A stretch of DNA of 64,000 nucleotides from the NCBI GenBank assembly GCA_033485155.1, contig JAWQJJ010000008.1, positions 62,001 to 126,000 on the forward strand. Direction: 5' to 3'. Origin of the DNA: Methanomassiliicoccus sp. (GTDB lineage: Archaea; Thermoplasmatota; Thermoplasmata; Methanomassiliicoccales; Methanomassiliicoccaceae). Below are positions 45,126 through 55,461 of this stretch, piece after piece; positions within the stretch are counted from its first letter, which is position 1, and each line of letters begins with the position of its first letter. Under the pieces are notes generated by a model, which saw only the letters and a program-made list of their open reading frames with translations, ran no database searches and was not told the DNA's origin. The position numbers were made by a program, and so were the translations under genes.

Positions 45126-45426
45126 TCTCTTCCCTCCCCGTCGACCTCATGCTCGGCCAACACTCGCTGCCATGGGAACATCGGCCAGCATCTCCTACGG
45201 AAGGCCTCTCACAGCAAGCGGTCCGCTCATTTGCCCTGTTTTTCATCAAAGAGCCCTTCGTAGCCCGTCATATTTATATGGTTACCGCTCGAAGAGCGGA
45301 AAATTTGATTATTTATCCATTTTTATACGTTGACTTGAAAAAACTAACAGCACGATGAGCAAGACCCGAGAGACCACTGAGGATGGCGACCGCGAATAAA
45401 GTCGGAGCAGGGTCGTGTGCCTAGCC
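45126..45426. other. Intergenic, with one GC hairpin
   Basis: About 300 bases. A perfect hairpin CCGCTC-GAA-GAGCGG (45285-45299) is followed by an AT-rich run (AAAATTTGATTATTTATCC). It could be a terminator or part of a promoter. Nothing else recognised. Confidence 0.35.
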
Positions 45427-45792
45427 TCAGGCCCAGTCCCCTCGTGACTCGAAGGTCAGGGTCACCTTCCCGCACTGAGGACATACATGCCTGCCATCCA
45501 TTATGTTCCTAGAGGTATCCTCTCCGACCGGCTCCACCTTGGTGATATCTGGATAGTACTTCTTGGAGAAATCCTCCGAACCGTAGAACACCACCTCCGC
45601 CTTGCACCGGCGGCAGTTCTGCGGGGGATGCCTCTGGTCCTTGAGACCGAAGCTGTGACACTTGGGGCATATGGATGGCCACATGTAGTGGTCCCCTGCT
45701 CCTTGGAAACCGAAGCCAGCGTACAGCTCCTCCGAACGGAACCCGCAGGCCTTACATTGAGCTATGAATTTCGATCCCATCGTCCCATCCAT
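45427..45792 (-). CDS. Multi-zinc-ribbon protein
   Basis: About 121 residues from ATG 45792. Four CxxC knuckles: CKAC, CPKC, CRRC and CPQC, likely two zinc ribbons. Between them are aromatic-rich stretches (GFGFQGAGDHYMWPS). A TATA-like TTATATCC lies about 25 bases before this ATG, favouring a leaderless start here over the longer reading to 45834. Possibly nucleic-acid or protein binding; no named family. Confidence 0.7.
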   Translation of the reverse strand: MDGTMGSKFIAQCKACGFRSEELYAGFGFQGAGDHYMWPSICPKCHSFGLKDQRHPPQNCRRCKAEVVFYGSEDFSKKYYPDITKVEPVGEDTSRNIMDGRHVCPQCGKVTLTFESRGDWA

Positions 45793-45991
45793 CACCGAAT
45801 CGGGATGGAGGGATATAACCGCTCCCCACCCCATTACATAATAGAACTATGGCCCGGTCCACCGTATCTGCCGAAGGGTCAGGCTGTCGAGCTTTCATGA
45901 TTCGCCGCATGCCATAGGGCTATTGCAAGCTGTACGCAGCGATCATGCAGTGAGTGGATAGGGTGAGGAGAACACTCAGCGTACTCCTGGC

Positions 45992-46195
45992 TCATTCCAC
46001 TCTAAGGCTGTTGATAACGAGGATGACGATCCCTAGACTTATGAATAGGAAGCCTGCACCGGATACGTAAAGGCAAACCATCATGTTGTTGAACGCCGTC
46101 ATTAACCACATCGTGCCCGGCCATTGCAGGGCTATACCCATTACCAGGCAGAAAATCCCTGTGCCGGTAAAATGTTGCTTGCTTCCCCACCTCAT
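45992..46195 (-). CDS. Small two-span membrane protein (67 aa), paralog of 44868-45125
   Basis: Two membrane helices (about 8-30 and 38-62). N-terminus MRWGSKQHFTGTGIFCLVMG parallels the KFTGVGLFVLG start of the 85-residue protein upstream. No Cys pairs or catalytic residues. Function unknown. Confidence 0.6.
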   Translation of the reverse strand: MRWGSKQHFTGTGIFCLVMGIALQWPGTMWLMTAFNNMMVCLYVSGAGFLFISLGIVILVINSLRVE

Positions 46196-46602
46196 GCGTA
46201 TTCATTACTATCTGGTGATAAGAATGTTAGGGCGTGGATAATGCATTCAACAATTTCACCTGAAGTTTCAGGATACAATTTTCTAGGCAATTTCTATAAT
46301 TAATCGTCAAGCTAGATGACGGCCCGTGGAATGATTTTGATTTATTACAGGCGTACTGTCGTATTCATTGTTAATGGGATCAATCGAGGCATGGAATGGA
46401 CCTTGAGGAATCCATAGGAATTAATCCGATGTGAGATGCCGTCATTGTCGTAAGTGTGTTCATCCGATAATGAATGCCTACCTCGATTCCTTTCGGCAAA
46501 TGGTATCAGAGGATTAATTCTGAGTATCTAGTAACATAACAAGATTCTCAGACCAACATCTTGAAGAGGTGCCTGAACAAGAGGGCCCCGGGGAAATTGG
46601 AA
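46196..46602. other. Intergenic, nothing recognised
   Basis: 407 AT-rich bases with scattered short repeats such as GGAATTAATCC. I see no convincing ORF, RNA gene or promoter beyond general AT-richness. Confidence 0.4.
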
Positions 46603-46725
46603 ATGTTATGTCCTAGATGCGGAGCCGTTAACCCGTTAGGAGCCGATGCCTGCTCCTTCTGCGGGTACTTGTTCAAAGAAGACCTCTTGGCAATGGAAGA
46701 AATGGCCCCTGGGGAAGATGGATGA
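46603..46725 (+). CDS. Mini zinc-ribbon protein (40 aa)
   Basis: ATG 46603 preceded by GGAAA. The product starts MLCPRCGAVNPLGADACSFC: two CxxC knuckles in the common archaeal zinc-ribbon pattern, then a short acidic tail. Below the size most gene callers report. Its stop overlaps (ATGA) the ATG of the next short ORF, which suggests translational coupling. Confidence 0.6.
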   Translation: MLCPRCGAVNPLGADACSFCGYLFKEDLLAMEEMAPGEDG

Positions 46726-46874
46726 GCAGCGATTCTCGGGAGAAGTTCATCCAGCTCAATGCCTAGCACCTAAGGGAAGCGAGGATGGGCTGGATGGTCA
46801 CCGCAGCGGAGTTATCGGGGGGCTCAAACGTCCATGCGGCGAACGAATGCTTTCAGTTGGAGGAGAGACGATAA
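46722..46874 (+). pseudogene. Short ORF with in-frame TAG: possible Pyl peptide or decayed gene
   Basis: ATG 46722 overlaps the TGA of the zinc-ribbon gene; GGGGA lies seven bases upstream. Frame: MSSDSREKFIQLNA, TAG at 46764-46766, then 35 more residues (HLREARMGWMVTAAEL, then GGSNVHAANECFQLEERR) to TAA at 46872. Both halves look protein-like and the amber codon is the fifteenth. With Pyl decoding the product would be 50 residues. A single base change from CAG is the alternative. No homolog is known to me. Confidence 0.4.
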
Positions 46875-47073
46875 ATGTTGTGTGTGGTGCCTATCCAGGT
46901 AGAAAGGTGGCAGGTCAGAGGGTTCGGATAGGTTTTTTAAAGCGATCATGAGGTCGAACTAGAGACGAATAGTGATCGGACATCTCACACGGCATCGAGC
47001 AAACGGGGAGTCTAAAAGAGACCATTATAAATATCAAAAAAGATAAAGCCGTAAATACTAGTGATCTGGATAC

Positions 47074-48264
47074 ATGTCTTGGACCAAAGGTCCACGAGAT
47101 GGGAAGATGGAAAAGAAGACATTGGTGATCTCCTCGGTCATCGTTGTCGTTATCGGATTGGTTGGAGTTGCGGCAGGAGCGACCTTTTTGAACGCCCAGA
47201 GGGCCGGATACGACTCCAGTAATTCCAGCGGCTTCAATGGCTCTCGTGACGATCGAACTAATAACGATGCGGCTGCGCCCGATGGCGGTAATGCTGCCGT
47301 GCCTACGGTATCGGACAGCAGTGCGAAAGTGGATAAGAGTGAACCGCGCGTCAATATGACGTTTGAAAACCTGCCATTCGGCGATATGAGCTTGTATCCG
47401 TTTGCGCAACCAAGATACGCTCAGCCCTGCGCGGGCGGCCTTAGCATCTGGGTGGCTGATCAGTCCAATGCAACCCATATTGAGATCATGGCATACTTCC
47501 ACAGCTTATCGCCCGAGAAGGTCATGGTCAATTCTTCCTTCGGTTCGGGGGCGCCTGTGACTGCATTATTTAGTCCATACGAAGGCGGCTGCCGTGGCGT
47601 GTTGATCGATCATGCATCGGTAGCCAACTGCACGTGGACTTACGACGGGTCCAGTATGGCGTACCACAATATCTCGATCGCTGTGACCACCTGGGCGCTG
47701 GGTATCCAGGAGGTTAAATTCGTCCCCTTCGATATGGACACGGGGGCGCAGATCGGTGATGGGTTATCCCTGAACTATACAGTCTTAGGGAACCAGGGGG
47801 CCCAATTTCTGGCAAGTTGGTCCATATTCCAGACAGAATCGACGACCAATCTAACGTTCCCTTTTACAGAAGGTGGCATCTATGACTTCACCTTCACCGA
47901 CCATTGCGTCTATCCCCAATACAGCGGGTATGTGACCTCGGTGCTCGATTTCCCGTTCGTTGAAAGGGTGTGGCTGGTCAATGATTCCACCGGCACTGAG
48001 ACGTTGCTCGAACCCAACATGGTCAGTGTCAATGGCCTTAGCACTCCGGTTTACTCCATCACTTGGTCCTATGCTGGCGATTGCATTACACACGGACTTC
48101 ACTTCAGGGTGCAATTAACAGCAGCTGGAAGCGAATATGCCTACATGATGGGCTTCTACTACGTGATAGATAAGGTGACTGGCTATCCAATGTCGCCAAT
48201 CAATGGTAACAGCCACCTCGATGGGGCAGGGTTCGACTTTGATGTACCATCTAAAACCTCTTAA
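47074..48264 (+). CDS. Membrane-anchored extracellular protein, unknown
   Basis: 396 residues: short polar start, one membrane helix (about 16-37), a low-complexity Asn/Ser/Asp linker (to about 90), then a beta-rich outer domain of about 300 residues with many Asn-X-Ser/Thr sites and pairs of cysteines. ATG 47074 preceded by GTGATC; TATA-like ATTATAAATATC about 45 bases upstream. Lower GC than the housekeeping genes. No family recognised; an archaeal surface protein. Confidence 0.7.
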   Translation: MSWTKGPRDGKMEKKTLVISSVIVVVIGLVGVAAGATFLNAQRAGYDSSNSSGFNGSRDDRTNNDAAAPDGGNAAVPTVSDSSAKVDKSEPRVNMTFENLPFGDMSLYPFAQPRYAQPCAGGLSIWVADQSNATHIEIMAYFHSLSPEKVMVNSSFGSGAPVTALFSPYEGGCRGVLIDHASVANCTWTYDGSSMAYHNISIAVTTWALGIQEVKFVPFDMDTGAQIGDGLSLNYTVLGNQGAQFLASWSIFQTESTTNLTFPFTEGGIYDFTFTDHCVYPQYSGYVTSVLDFPFVERVWLVNDSTGTETLLEPNMVSVNGLSTPVYSITWSYAGDCITHGLHFRVQLTAAGSEYAYMMGFYYVIDKVTGYPMSPINGNSHLDGAGFDFDVPSKTS

Positions 48265-48411
48265 TCATTCCATTTTCGTTTCCATTCTGCCTTCGGATCA
48301 AGATAATGGCCTTTTTTATTAGAATCACTTTTTATTAGTCGTCAAAGAGGAGGTATTATTCATAATCCTATTATAATGCCATGAACTAAATCGCTTTCAG
48401 AGGTGGCTCGA

Positions 48412-49359
48412 TTGGCTTATTGTTCTAATTGTGGAATCAATGTCCAAGAACACGCAATCTTCTGTCACAGATGTGGAGCGCGAATTGTTCAGGGAACAGC
48501 GCAATCGTCATCAACGCCTCCCTCGGTCCCAGATGCTCAGTATAAATCTTCGATTCCAACGAGCACATCATCGGACCCTGACGGTTCACAATACGGTAGC
48601 TCGCGCTCATTGCCTCCGAAAAAGCATTGGGTTGCTAGTGCGGTTATTTTCGTCGCAATAACGGTCATACTCGTATTGTTGCTCATGGTAATGGCCATAT
48701 CGCACGGCTTGATATCTCTGAACACGACCGATACCAGTGGTGGCGGCCAGAAGATCACGGATGCGGTCGGCAATTTCTCGGCATCCTATTCATGGATATA
48801 TCCCTATGATTCGAACTCAGTCTGGACCATCAACGTTACCATCCCCGAGCCCTTATTTGCCGAATACAAGAACCAGGCCCGTACCACCGATTACTCATCC
48901 TATGTGACGGCAAATGATGAGGTCGTGGATCGAATAGCTCAGGAGCTGAAGAACGATTCTGTGACAAGCGGATACGATACTGCCCAATTCGTCCTGTCCT
49001 TCGTACAGAACATACCTTACGGGACGGACGAGAATACGACCAATGACGTGGATTATCCCCGTTATCCGGTGGAGACATTGGTCGATGACGTCGGAGATTG
49101 CAAGGACCACTCCACGCTCTTTGCCTCACTTCTGAAAGCCCCGGTAATAGATGATAGTGTGGTTCTCCTAGAACTGTTGCCGACACAAGGGGCTGTAGGG
49201 CATATGGCCGTCGGCGTTGAGGGTACCGAGTATTCTGGTAGCTATGTACGATACGATGGAGGCAATTACTTCTATAGCGAGACCACATCCAACGGCTGGC
49301 TCATCGGGGAGATGCCTTCGGATCTATCAAGTTATTCGATCCATGTACTGCCCACATGA
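48412..49359 (+). CDS. Zinc-ribbon, membrane-anchored transglutaminase-like protein
   Basis: About 315 residues. N-terminal zinc ribbon (CSNCG ... CHRCG), low-complexity linker, a membrane helix (about 75-102) and an outer transglutaminase-like domain: catalytic Cys in GDCKDHSTL, His in GHMAVGV and a following acidic/aromatic segment. Such domains cleave or link peptides outside the cell. Start TTG 48412 has AGAGGTGG five bases upstream; GTG 48403 is the longer choice. Confidence 0.78.
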   Translation: MAYCSNCGINVQEHAIFCHRCGARIVQGTAQSSSTPPSVPDAQYKSSIPTSTSSDPDGSQYGSSRSLPPKKHWVASAVIFVAITVILVLLLMVMAISHGLISLNTTDTSGGGQKITDAVGNFSASYSWIYPYDSNSVWTINVTIPEPLFAEYKNQARTTDYSSYVTANDEVVDRIAQELKNDSVTSGYDTAQFVLSFVQNIPYGTDENTTNDVDYPRYPVETLVDDVGDCKDHSTLFASLLKAPVIDDSVVLLELLPTQGAVGHMAVGVEGTEYSGSYVRYDGGNYFYSETTSNGWLIGEMPSDLSSYSIHVLPT

Positions 49360-49363
49360 AGGC

Positions 49364-49516
49364 TTATGAATTGATTAGTTCAACAAAGGGCGCATAGTCT
49401 CGTTTCAGCTGATCATTACAAATCATCACATCATAAATCCCTTCCTGGTAACTGCTGAAATGCTGAGCGATTGGGGCTGTCGTCGTTGTTAGGATAAAAT
49501 TACTCTCGGGAAACGT
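49364..49516 (-). pseudogene. Fragment of a decayed protein gene
   Basis: The minus frame between a TGA and a TAA reads 50 residues without a start codon, ending AQHFSSYQEGIYDVMICND, then QLKRDYAPFVELINS. It is well-formed protein sequence, so likely the C-terminal remnant of a lost gene; which gene is not known. The rest of 49517-49680 shows only promoter-like AT blocks. Confidence 0.4.
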
Positions 49517-49680
49517 TCACGCCCTGATCTAGTAATCTGACGAAGATGGACCGCCCATGTCCTCGGACTCTGAACCTGAGCGACCATGGAGCAAAAAGGT
49601 TGATTGAGGCATCACGCGGCCACCTCAGAGACAATTACAAATAAGGATGCGCTCCGCACGCCCACGTCGAGGTGAAACAA

Positions 49681-49917
49681 ATGGCCCCGATACGCATAAG
49701 TTCGGAGTCCTTTGAACCGAAGGACTTTAAGACGCCAGAAGAAGCAAGCAATAGCATCGACCTCCTGTACAACAGGGCAGAACTTGTCGATGAAAAGGGC
49801 GTAGCGTATCCCAACACGGCGTCCAACCTCAGGTCCCTAACCGAGAGAGGAAAGGAAGTCACCGTCCGAAATCAGCTATCGAAGGAAGAGATCGGAACGG
49901 TCAGGGAAGAGGACTGA
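49681..49917 (+). CDS. Hypothetical protein (78 aa)
   Basis: ATG 49681 with GAGGTG upstream. Charged, no membrane helix, no Cys: MAPIRISSESFEPKDF, later NTASNLRSLTERGKEV. Not recognised. The clear ribosome site supports translation. Confidence 0.55.
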   Translation: MAPIRISSESFEPKDFKTPEEASNSIDLLYNRAELVDEKGVAYPNTASNLRSLTERGKEVTVRNQLSKEEIGTVREED

Positions 49918-50178
49918 GCCCTTCAACGATGGGATGCTGCAAGCAACTTCGCTGTACTTCCTCCTCGGTAGCGGATGAACAGCAACCAACTCGGCCCGTA
50001 TGGTCGAGGATTCTTTTTCTTCCTATTTTTCACCAACGTCAGAACAAAGGCAAGCGATCACGAGCAATCCCTCGCCGCATCCGTGAAGGAGCTGAGGAAT
50101 ATGAATACGGTCGCTCGCTCTCGGAGTAAGTATTATCCTTTCCGATATTAAATAAGGAAGTAATCCGTTTTCCCCGGC

Positions 50179-50538
50179 ATGGCTAACCTCGCTATCATCG
50201 AACTCGTGGCATCCCAGAGATGTCGTCAAATGAGAAAGGAAAAACCTATCGCAGAGGTCGAATACACTCTGAAGGAAAATGAAGCGATAATAACCGTCAA
50301 AGAATTCAATGATTTCATAGGCTATGAGATCGTTGAATCGCTGGAGAGCCTCGCCTCCCCCGAGGATTCGGTCATCAGGGCAAGCGATGTCATTTCGAGG
50401 GGGTTCCACCTCGGCATGGTCGTTCCGATAGAGTTCAGGGTTCCGATGAGGAAGTGCATCGAGGATATCCAGGAAATGTCTGGATGCCGACCAGAGATAC
50501 ACACTTACACAAGCTTGGGAGAGATCACCGATTTTTAG
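50179..50538 (+). CDS. Hypothetical protein (119 aa)
   Basis: ATG 50179; TATA-like ATATTAAATAAGG about 30 bases upstream suggests a leaderless transcript. Predicted mixed alpha/beta, with KEFNDFIGYEIVESLESL and PIEFRVPMRKCIEDIQEM (outline only). No family recalled. Lies alone between small or decayed genes. Confidence 0.6.
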   Translation: MANLAIIELVASQRCRQMRKEKPIAEVEYTLKENEAIITVKEFNDFIGYEIVESLESLASPEDSVIRASDVISRGFHLGMVVPIEFRVPMRKCIEDIQEMSGCRPEIHTYTSLGEITDF

Positions 50539-51073
50539 ATCAACATCTTGCCGTAGAAGTTACTGAACATCCGAGGATTATTCTTGGGTCATGCTCGATC
50601 TAGTAAGCTAAGCCCCTGGTGTGCCTATTTGAGTAGCCTCAGCCGCGCGATATCCTTTACCTATTGCCCAGATATCTCACTTTGGCCTATGGGCCGATCG
50701 GCCTTCGCCCCATCGACAGATGAGGTCACGGCCTTCAACCCGTTGGAGTCCTTCTTGCTCTCCTAAGCCAGGCCAGAGGTGCCGAACGCCCTTCTTGCAG
50801 CTCCCATACAGGTCGTCCCGATCCCCGCATCGGGTCATCGGCCTTTGGGCAGAGATTTCAGCGATCGTCGAAGATGCGCCTGATGAAGAGCTCACTCCCG
50901 GTAGCGGAAAGGGGATGTTGAGGCAAAGGCCGCACGACGGTCGCCATACAGCCGGTGTTCGCATATTCTGGTGTTACGATCAGCGAGGGAAAGAGCTGCC
51001 GACGCTTCCCACCAGTAAAACTGTCGCTATGAAAACCTATTAATCCCACCCCCATTATGGGGTTGAGATTTGG
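50539..51073. other. Intergenic, decayed coding traces only
   Basis: 535 bases. Frames on both strands are broken; one minus-strand frame (about 50590-50765) reads like protein between several TAG codons (for example SNGLKAVTSSVDGAKADR), but no start or family is visible. A promoter-like CTATTAATCC lies near 51040 before the glutaredoxin-like gene. Confidence 0.35.
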
Positions 51074-52320
<1,247 letters not shown>

Positions 52321-53679
52321 TCATCCGGCGTCCTTCTTCTGGGCCTTCTGCTCTCCGACCATCTTATCCACGAGGTCGAGGAACTCCTTCTCCCGGCCCT
52401 TGGGCACCGTGGCGCCCGAAGCGATGCGGTGGCCGCCGCCCACGCCTCCGACCTTTTGCGCGCACTCCCTTAGCGCCGCGGCCAGGTCCACGCCCTTTTC
52501 CAAGAGATCGAAGGTGCCACGGGAGGAGATCCTGATCTCGTCCCCCGACTCGGCGAGGGCCAGGGTCGGCTTGTCGCGGTTCCCGAAGTACTGCATGGTG
52601 ACCCCGCTAAGGATGCCAGAGAGGCCAAGGTTCTCGTTGATGAAGTATTGGATGTTGACCATCTGAGCGACCCCGTTCCGTACTACTGTCCTCAGGGAAG
52701 CCTGGACCTCGTCGACATATGTCTGCCTCAGCTTTCGGGCCTGTTCCATGGCCGACGGGTCGCCGAGCAATAGGGCGAGGCCCACACCCTCGTTATTCGA
52801 TCGTCCGCAGGCGTTCAGGAGGCCGGCCAGGGCGTCGGCGCTCATGCCCCACCGGGGAAAGAAGTACCGCTCGTGCACCACCTCGTCCAGGGTGCTCATC
52901 GGCGTTCCCTGGGCGGTCAGGCGGAGGGCGATGAGGGAAGACAGCTTCATCCGTATGCCGACGTCCAGCTTGTCGGTGTCCGCGTCCTCGGAGATCCCTG
53001 CCTCGGAAAGCAACGCCCTGGTGCCCTCGGGGGAGCCGGAGACCCCGATGATGTAGGGGTCGGTCGATCCGACCAACCCGGTTAGCAGAGGGCCCTCGGG
53101 AAGCATTGAGCCTGAGCGGACCTCTACTACCCCCCGCTTTCGTCCCTCTTCGAACAGCCACAGGTTCAGACCGGAGAGGCCGCGAATGGCCTGCCGGTCG
53201 CCGGCGATCCCGGCAAAGGCGATAGGCAGCAGGTCCCAGTTTCGTTCGTCCATATTGGCGGCGAGCAGCATGCACACCGCCGACGCTGACGCCGAGGTCA
53301 TGCCATCGATGCCCGCCAGGTGGGGGTTTACATGCACCACCTTCTCGGAGTCCTTCTGAGGGGAATGGTGATCGAGCACGATGACCTTGCAATTGAGTCC
53401 TTCCAAGGTCTCGAGATGCGACGAGCCCATGTCGCTGAAGACCATGGTCTCGCATCCTGGCGACGCCTCGGCGATGAGCTTATCGGTGAGACTCTTAGTC
53501 ATGGTGGCGTGGAAGCGTTTGCCTGCCCGTATCAGGGCGTTGCACATGACGCCAGCCGAGGATATGCCATCGGCATCGTAATGAGAAACAAGGCGGACCT
53601 CCGAAGCACGCTCCAGCTCCGCCTTGGCAATAGAAATGCGGGAAAGGAGTTTATCAGGCAACTGAGTGCCTGGGTCCAT
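52321..53679 (-). CDS. RecJ-like DHH-family exonuclease
   Basis: Archaeal RecJ/GAN-type single-strand nuclease or Cdc45-like replisome factor. 452 residues. DHH motifs: HYDADGISS, FSDMG, VLDHHSP and AGIAGD; C-terminal DHHA1 with GGVGGGHRIASG. Metal ligands appear intact, so it is likely active. It follows rps15 by six bases, an arrangement common in Euryarchaeota. ATG 53679. Confidence 0.92.
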   Translation of the reverse strand: MDPGTQLPDKLLSRISIAKAELERASEVRLVSHYDADGISSAGVMCNALIRAGKRFHATMTKSLTDKLIAEASPGCETMVFSDMGSSHLETLEGLNCKVIVLDHHSPQKDSEKVVHVNPHLAGIDGMTSASASAVCMLLAANMDERNWDLLPIAFAGIAGDRQAIRGLSGLNLWLFEEGRKRGVVEVRSGSMLPEGPLLTGLVGSTDPYIIGVSGSPEGTRALLSEAGISEDADTDKLDVGIRMKLSSLIALRLTAQGTPMSTLDEVVHERYFFPRWGMSADALAGLLNACGRSNNEGVGLALLLGDPSAMEQARKLRQTYVDEVQASLRTVVRNGVAQMVNIQYFINENLGLSGILSGVTMQYFGNRDKPTLALAESGDEIRISSRGTFDLLEKGVDLAAALRECAQKVGGVGGGHRIASGATVPKGREKEFLDLVDKMVGEQKAQKKDAG

Positions 53680-53685
53680 ACGCGC

Positions 53686-54141
53686 TCACTCGATCAGGAG
53701 CTCGGCGTTGGCTATGGAGTACTGCCAGTCCGCGGGAAGGCTTCCCTCGCGCTTGTAGTACTTCACGATGCGGCGGATCTTGGACTCCACCATCTGAAGG
53801 TTCCTCTTGTTGGCGAGGTCCTTCTTGTTCTCCTGAAGGTGGGTCTGCAGGTTGATAGCCCTCCTCATCAGGGCGATCAGGTCGTCCGGGATGGTCGGCT
53901 GCAGGTCATTCTCCTTCAGGATGTCCAGGACCGTTCTTCCAGTAGCGAGCTTGACGTCGGGTACGGCGTGCTGGTCGCGAAGAAGAAGGCCGATGCGAGC
54001 GGAAGGAACACCGTCCTTCCCCATCTTGATGACCATTTCCTCTATCTCTTCCTTGTTGAGGGGGACCCATGCCGGGTTCTCAGTGATCAACGGGCGCTGG
54101 GACCCGGACTTGCCCCTCCTCCTGGCGTGCATACGAGCCAT
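53686..54141 (-). CDS. rps15: Ribosomal protein S15
   Basis: Archaeal/eukaryotic-type uS15 (S13e-like N-terminus), 151 residues: MARMHARRRGKSGSQRP start, PSARIGLLLRDQHAVPDV, and RRIVKYYKREGSLPADW near the end. Binds small-subunit rRNA. In an operon with the RecJ-like gene. Confidence 0.97.
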   Translation of the reverse strand: MARMHARRRGKSGSQRPLITENPAWVPLNKEEIEEMVIKMGKDGVPSARIGLLLRDQHAVPDVKLATGRTVLDILKENDLQPTIPDDLIALMRRAINLQTHLQENKKDLANKRNLQMVESKIRRIVKYYKREGSLPADWQYSIANAELLIE

Positions 54142-54218
54142 GATGAAACCTCCAATTGTGAACTGAATAGCGTTTAGGTGGCGAGGTTTAAGCCAATTCC
54201 CATCCTAGTATTTAATCC

Positions 54219-54593
54219 TTAAGCGGTCGCGCTCCCTGCCTGAAGGGCCCTGTGGCGCTCCACGGCCTCCCTGCCCCAGGCGATGAGCGGCATGTACTCC
54301 ACGAGAGGGAAGGATAGGCGCTCCGGAAGTTCGCGAAAGGCCTTCCACTCCATCTCTCCCGATGGCGCCGGCCCGCCCAGCTCCCCGGCAAAGACACTGA
54401 CCCCTTCGACGTCGGTGGAGGCGACGGCCACGAACTCCCACCCGACCTCTTCCCGGAACTCCCGCACCATCGCCTGCAGGTCGGACTCGCCTTCCTCGAT
54501 CTTCCCGCCCGGCATCTCCCATCCGCCCCGGCGGGGATTGAACACCATGATGAACTCCTCGCCGCGGAACGCTATGCCGTAAACGTATCTCAT
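54219..54593 (-). CDS. Nudix hydrolase
   Basis: 124 residues with a full Nudix box GGKIEEGESDLQAMVREFREEVGW (G-x5-E-x7-REVxEExG pattern), which binds magnesium and cleaves nucleoside diphosphate-linked compounds. Substrate not predictable. ATG 54593 overlaps the end of the fibrillarin gene by four bases. Confidence 0.92.
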   Translation of the reverse strand: MRYVYGIAFRGEEFIMVFNPRRGGWEMPGGKIEEGESDLQAMVREFREEVGWEFVAVASTDVEGVSVFAGELGGPAPSGEMEWKAFRELPERLSFPLVEYMPLIAWGREAVERHRALQAGSATA

Positions 54594-55258
54594 GGCGAAG
54601 TCACCGCAATCATGGCATGGTCCTTCTCCATGGGGTCGAGGCGCACGACCTCCCGAACCTTGAGCCCGCCAGCCTGGAGCTGGCGTCTCGCTTCCTCGTA
54701 GATCCTCAGGGGATCCTGGGTGACGTCCTCGGAGCGGGACTTGATCACCAGCAACCCGCTCCGGGCGGCGAAGGCCTTGAAGTTCTTGAGAAAGATCTGC
54801 GCTTGGCCCTTCTGGGCGATGTCCTGGTAAACTAAGTCCACCCCGGACACCCCGAAGGAGTACTCCTGGGGCTTGGTAGCATCGGCAAGGAAGGGCACCA
54901 TGTTGGGCCGCGTCTCACACACCGGCACCAGGTCGCGGAAGGAACGAGGGGAGATCTCCACGCAGTACACCGTGCCCTGGGTCACGATATCCGCCACGTG
55001 GCTGGCGGTCGTACCGCTGGCCGCACCGAGGTAAAGGACCCCGGAGTCCGGACGGAAGGGGAAATACTTCCCGCCGGAGCGGATGTAGGCGGACAGCTTG
55101 CTCCGCGTCGGCACCCATTCCCGATACTCAGCCCCGTTCCAGGGGACGAGCTTCTCGCCGTAGACCGCCTTGCCCGGAGCGGAGTTCCTGGTGTACAGCC
55201 GCTCACCGTCGGTGAAGACGCCCTCGAACCCGGCGGGGTGCATCTCGTAATCGCTCAT
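54590..55258 (-). CDS. flpA: Fibrillarin-like rRNA/tRNA 2'-O-methyltransferase
   Basis: SAM-dependent methyltransferase of the C/D box sRNP. 222 residues from ATG 55258 (MSDYEMHPAGFEGVF); SAM-binding VLYLGAASGTTASHVAD, catalytic region YQDIAQKGQAQIF and KSRSEDVT. A TATA-like TATTTATTCGG sits about 25 bases upstream, so the message is probably leaderless. Usually next to nop5; here about 51 kb away, with a Nudix gene instead. Confidence 0.95.
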   Translation of the reverse strand: MSDYEMHPAGFEGVFTDGERLYTRNSAPGKAVYGEKLVPWNGAEYREWVPTRSKLSAYIRSGGKYFPFRPDSGVLYLGAASGTTASHVADIVTQGTVYCVEISPRSFRDLVPVCETRPNMVPFLADATKPQEYSFGVSGVDLVYQDIAQKGQAQIFLKNFKAFAARSGLLVIKSRSEDVTQDPLRIYEEARRQLQAGGLKVREVVRLDPMEKDHAMIAVTSP

Positions 55259-55461
55259 CGATACGATGGAACGCACCGCCGAATAAATAGATGAGGGGAG
55301 AGCCGAAGCCGCCAACAAGCCTAGCGACCGACAGGCATCGGGATCAGGGAGATTATGCGAATCCCAGGCCTCAAGGCCACCCAGCATCCGATCAACGGGC
55401 CGCATGCCAAGCCGTTGGGCTGGTAGCCGATACTAACATCGTCAGGCCTCGCGGCCATGGC

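Noticed and set aside
46915-47502. 195-codon minus-strand ORF
   Set aside because: Antisense to the N-terminal part of the surface-protein gene; that gene has a start signal, membrane helix and promoter, this one does not.
49929-50129. Overlapping short ORFs between two hypothetical genes, including a 58-codon frame from 49976
   Set aside because: No ribosome sites, low-complexity Phe run, and the end runs into the promoter of the next gene.
50677-51043. Opposed ORFs of about 95-107 codons
   Set aside because: Arg/Pro/Ser-rich shadow-like composition, no start signals; region reads as decayed or non-coding.
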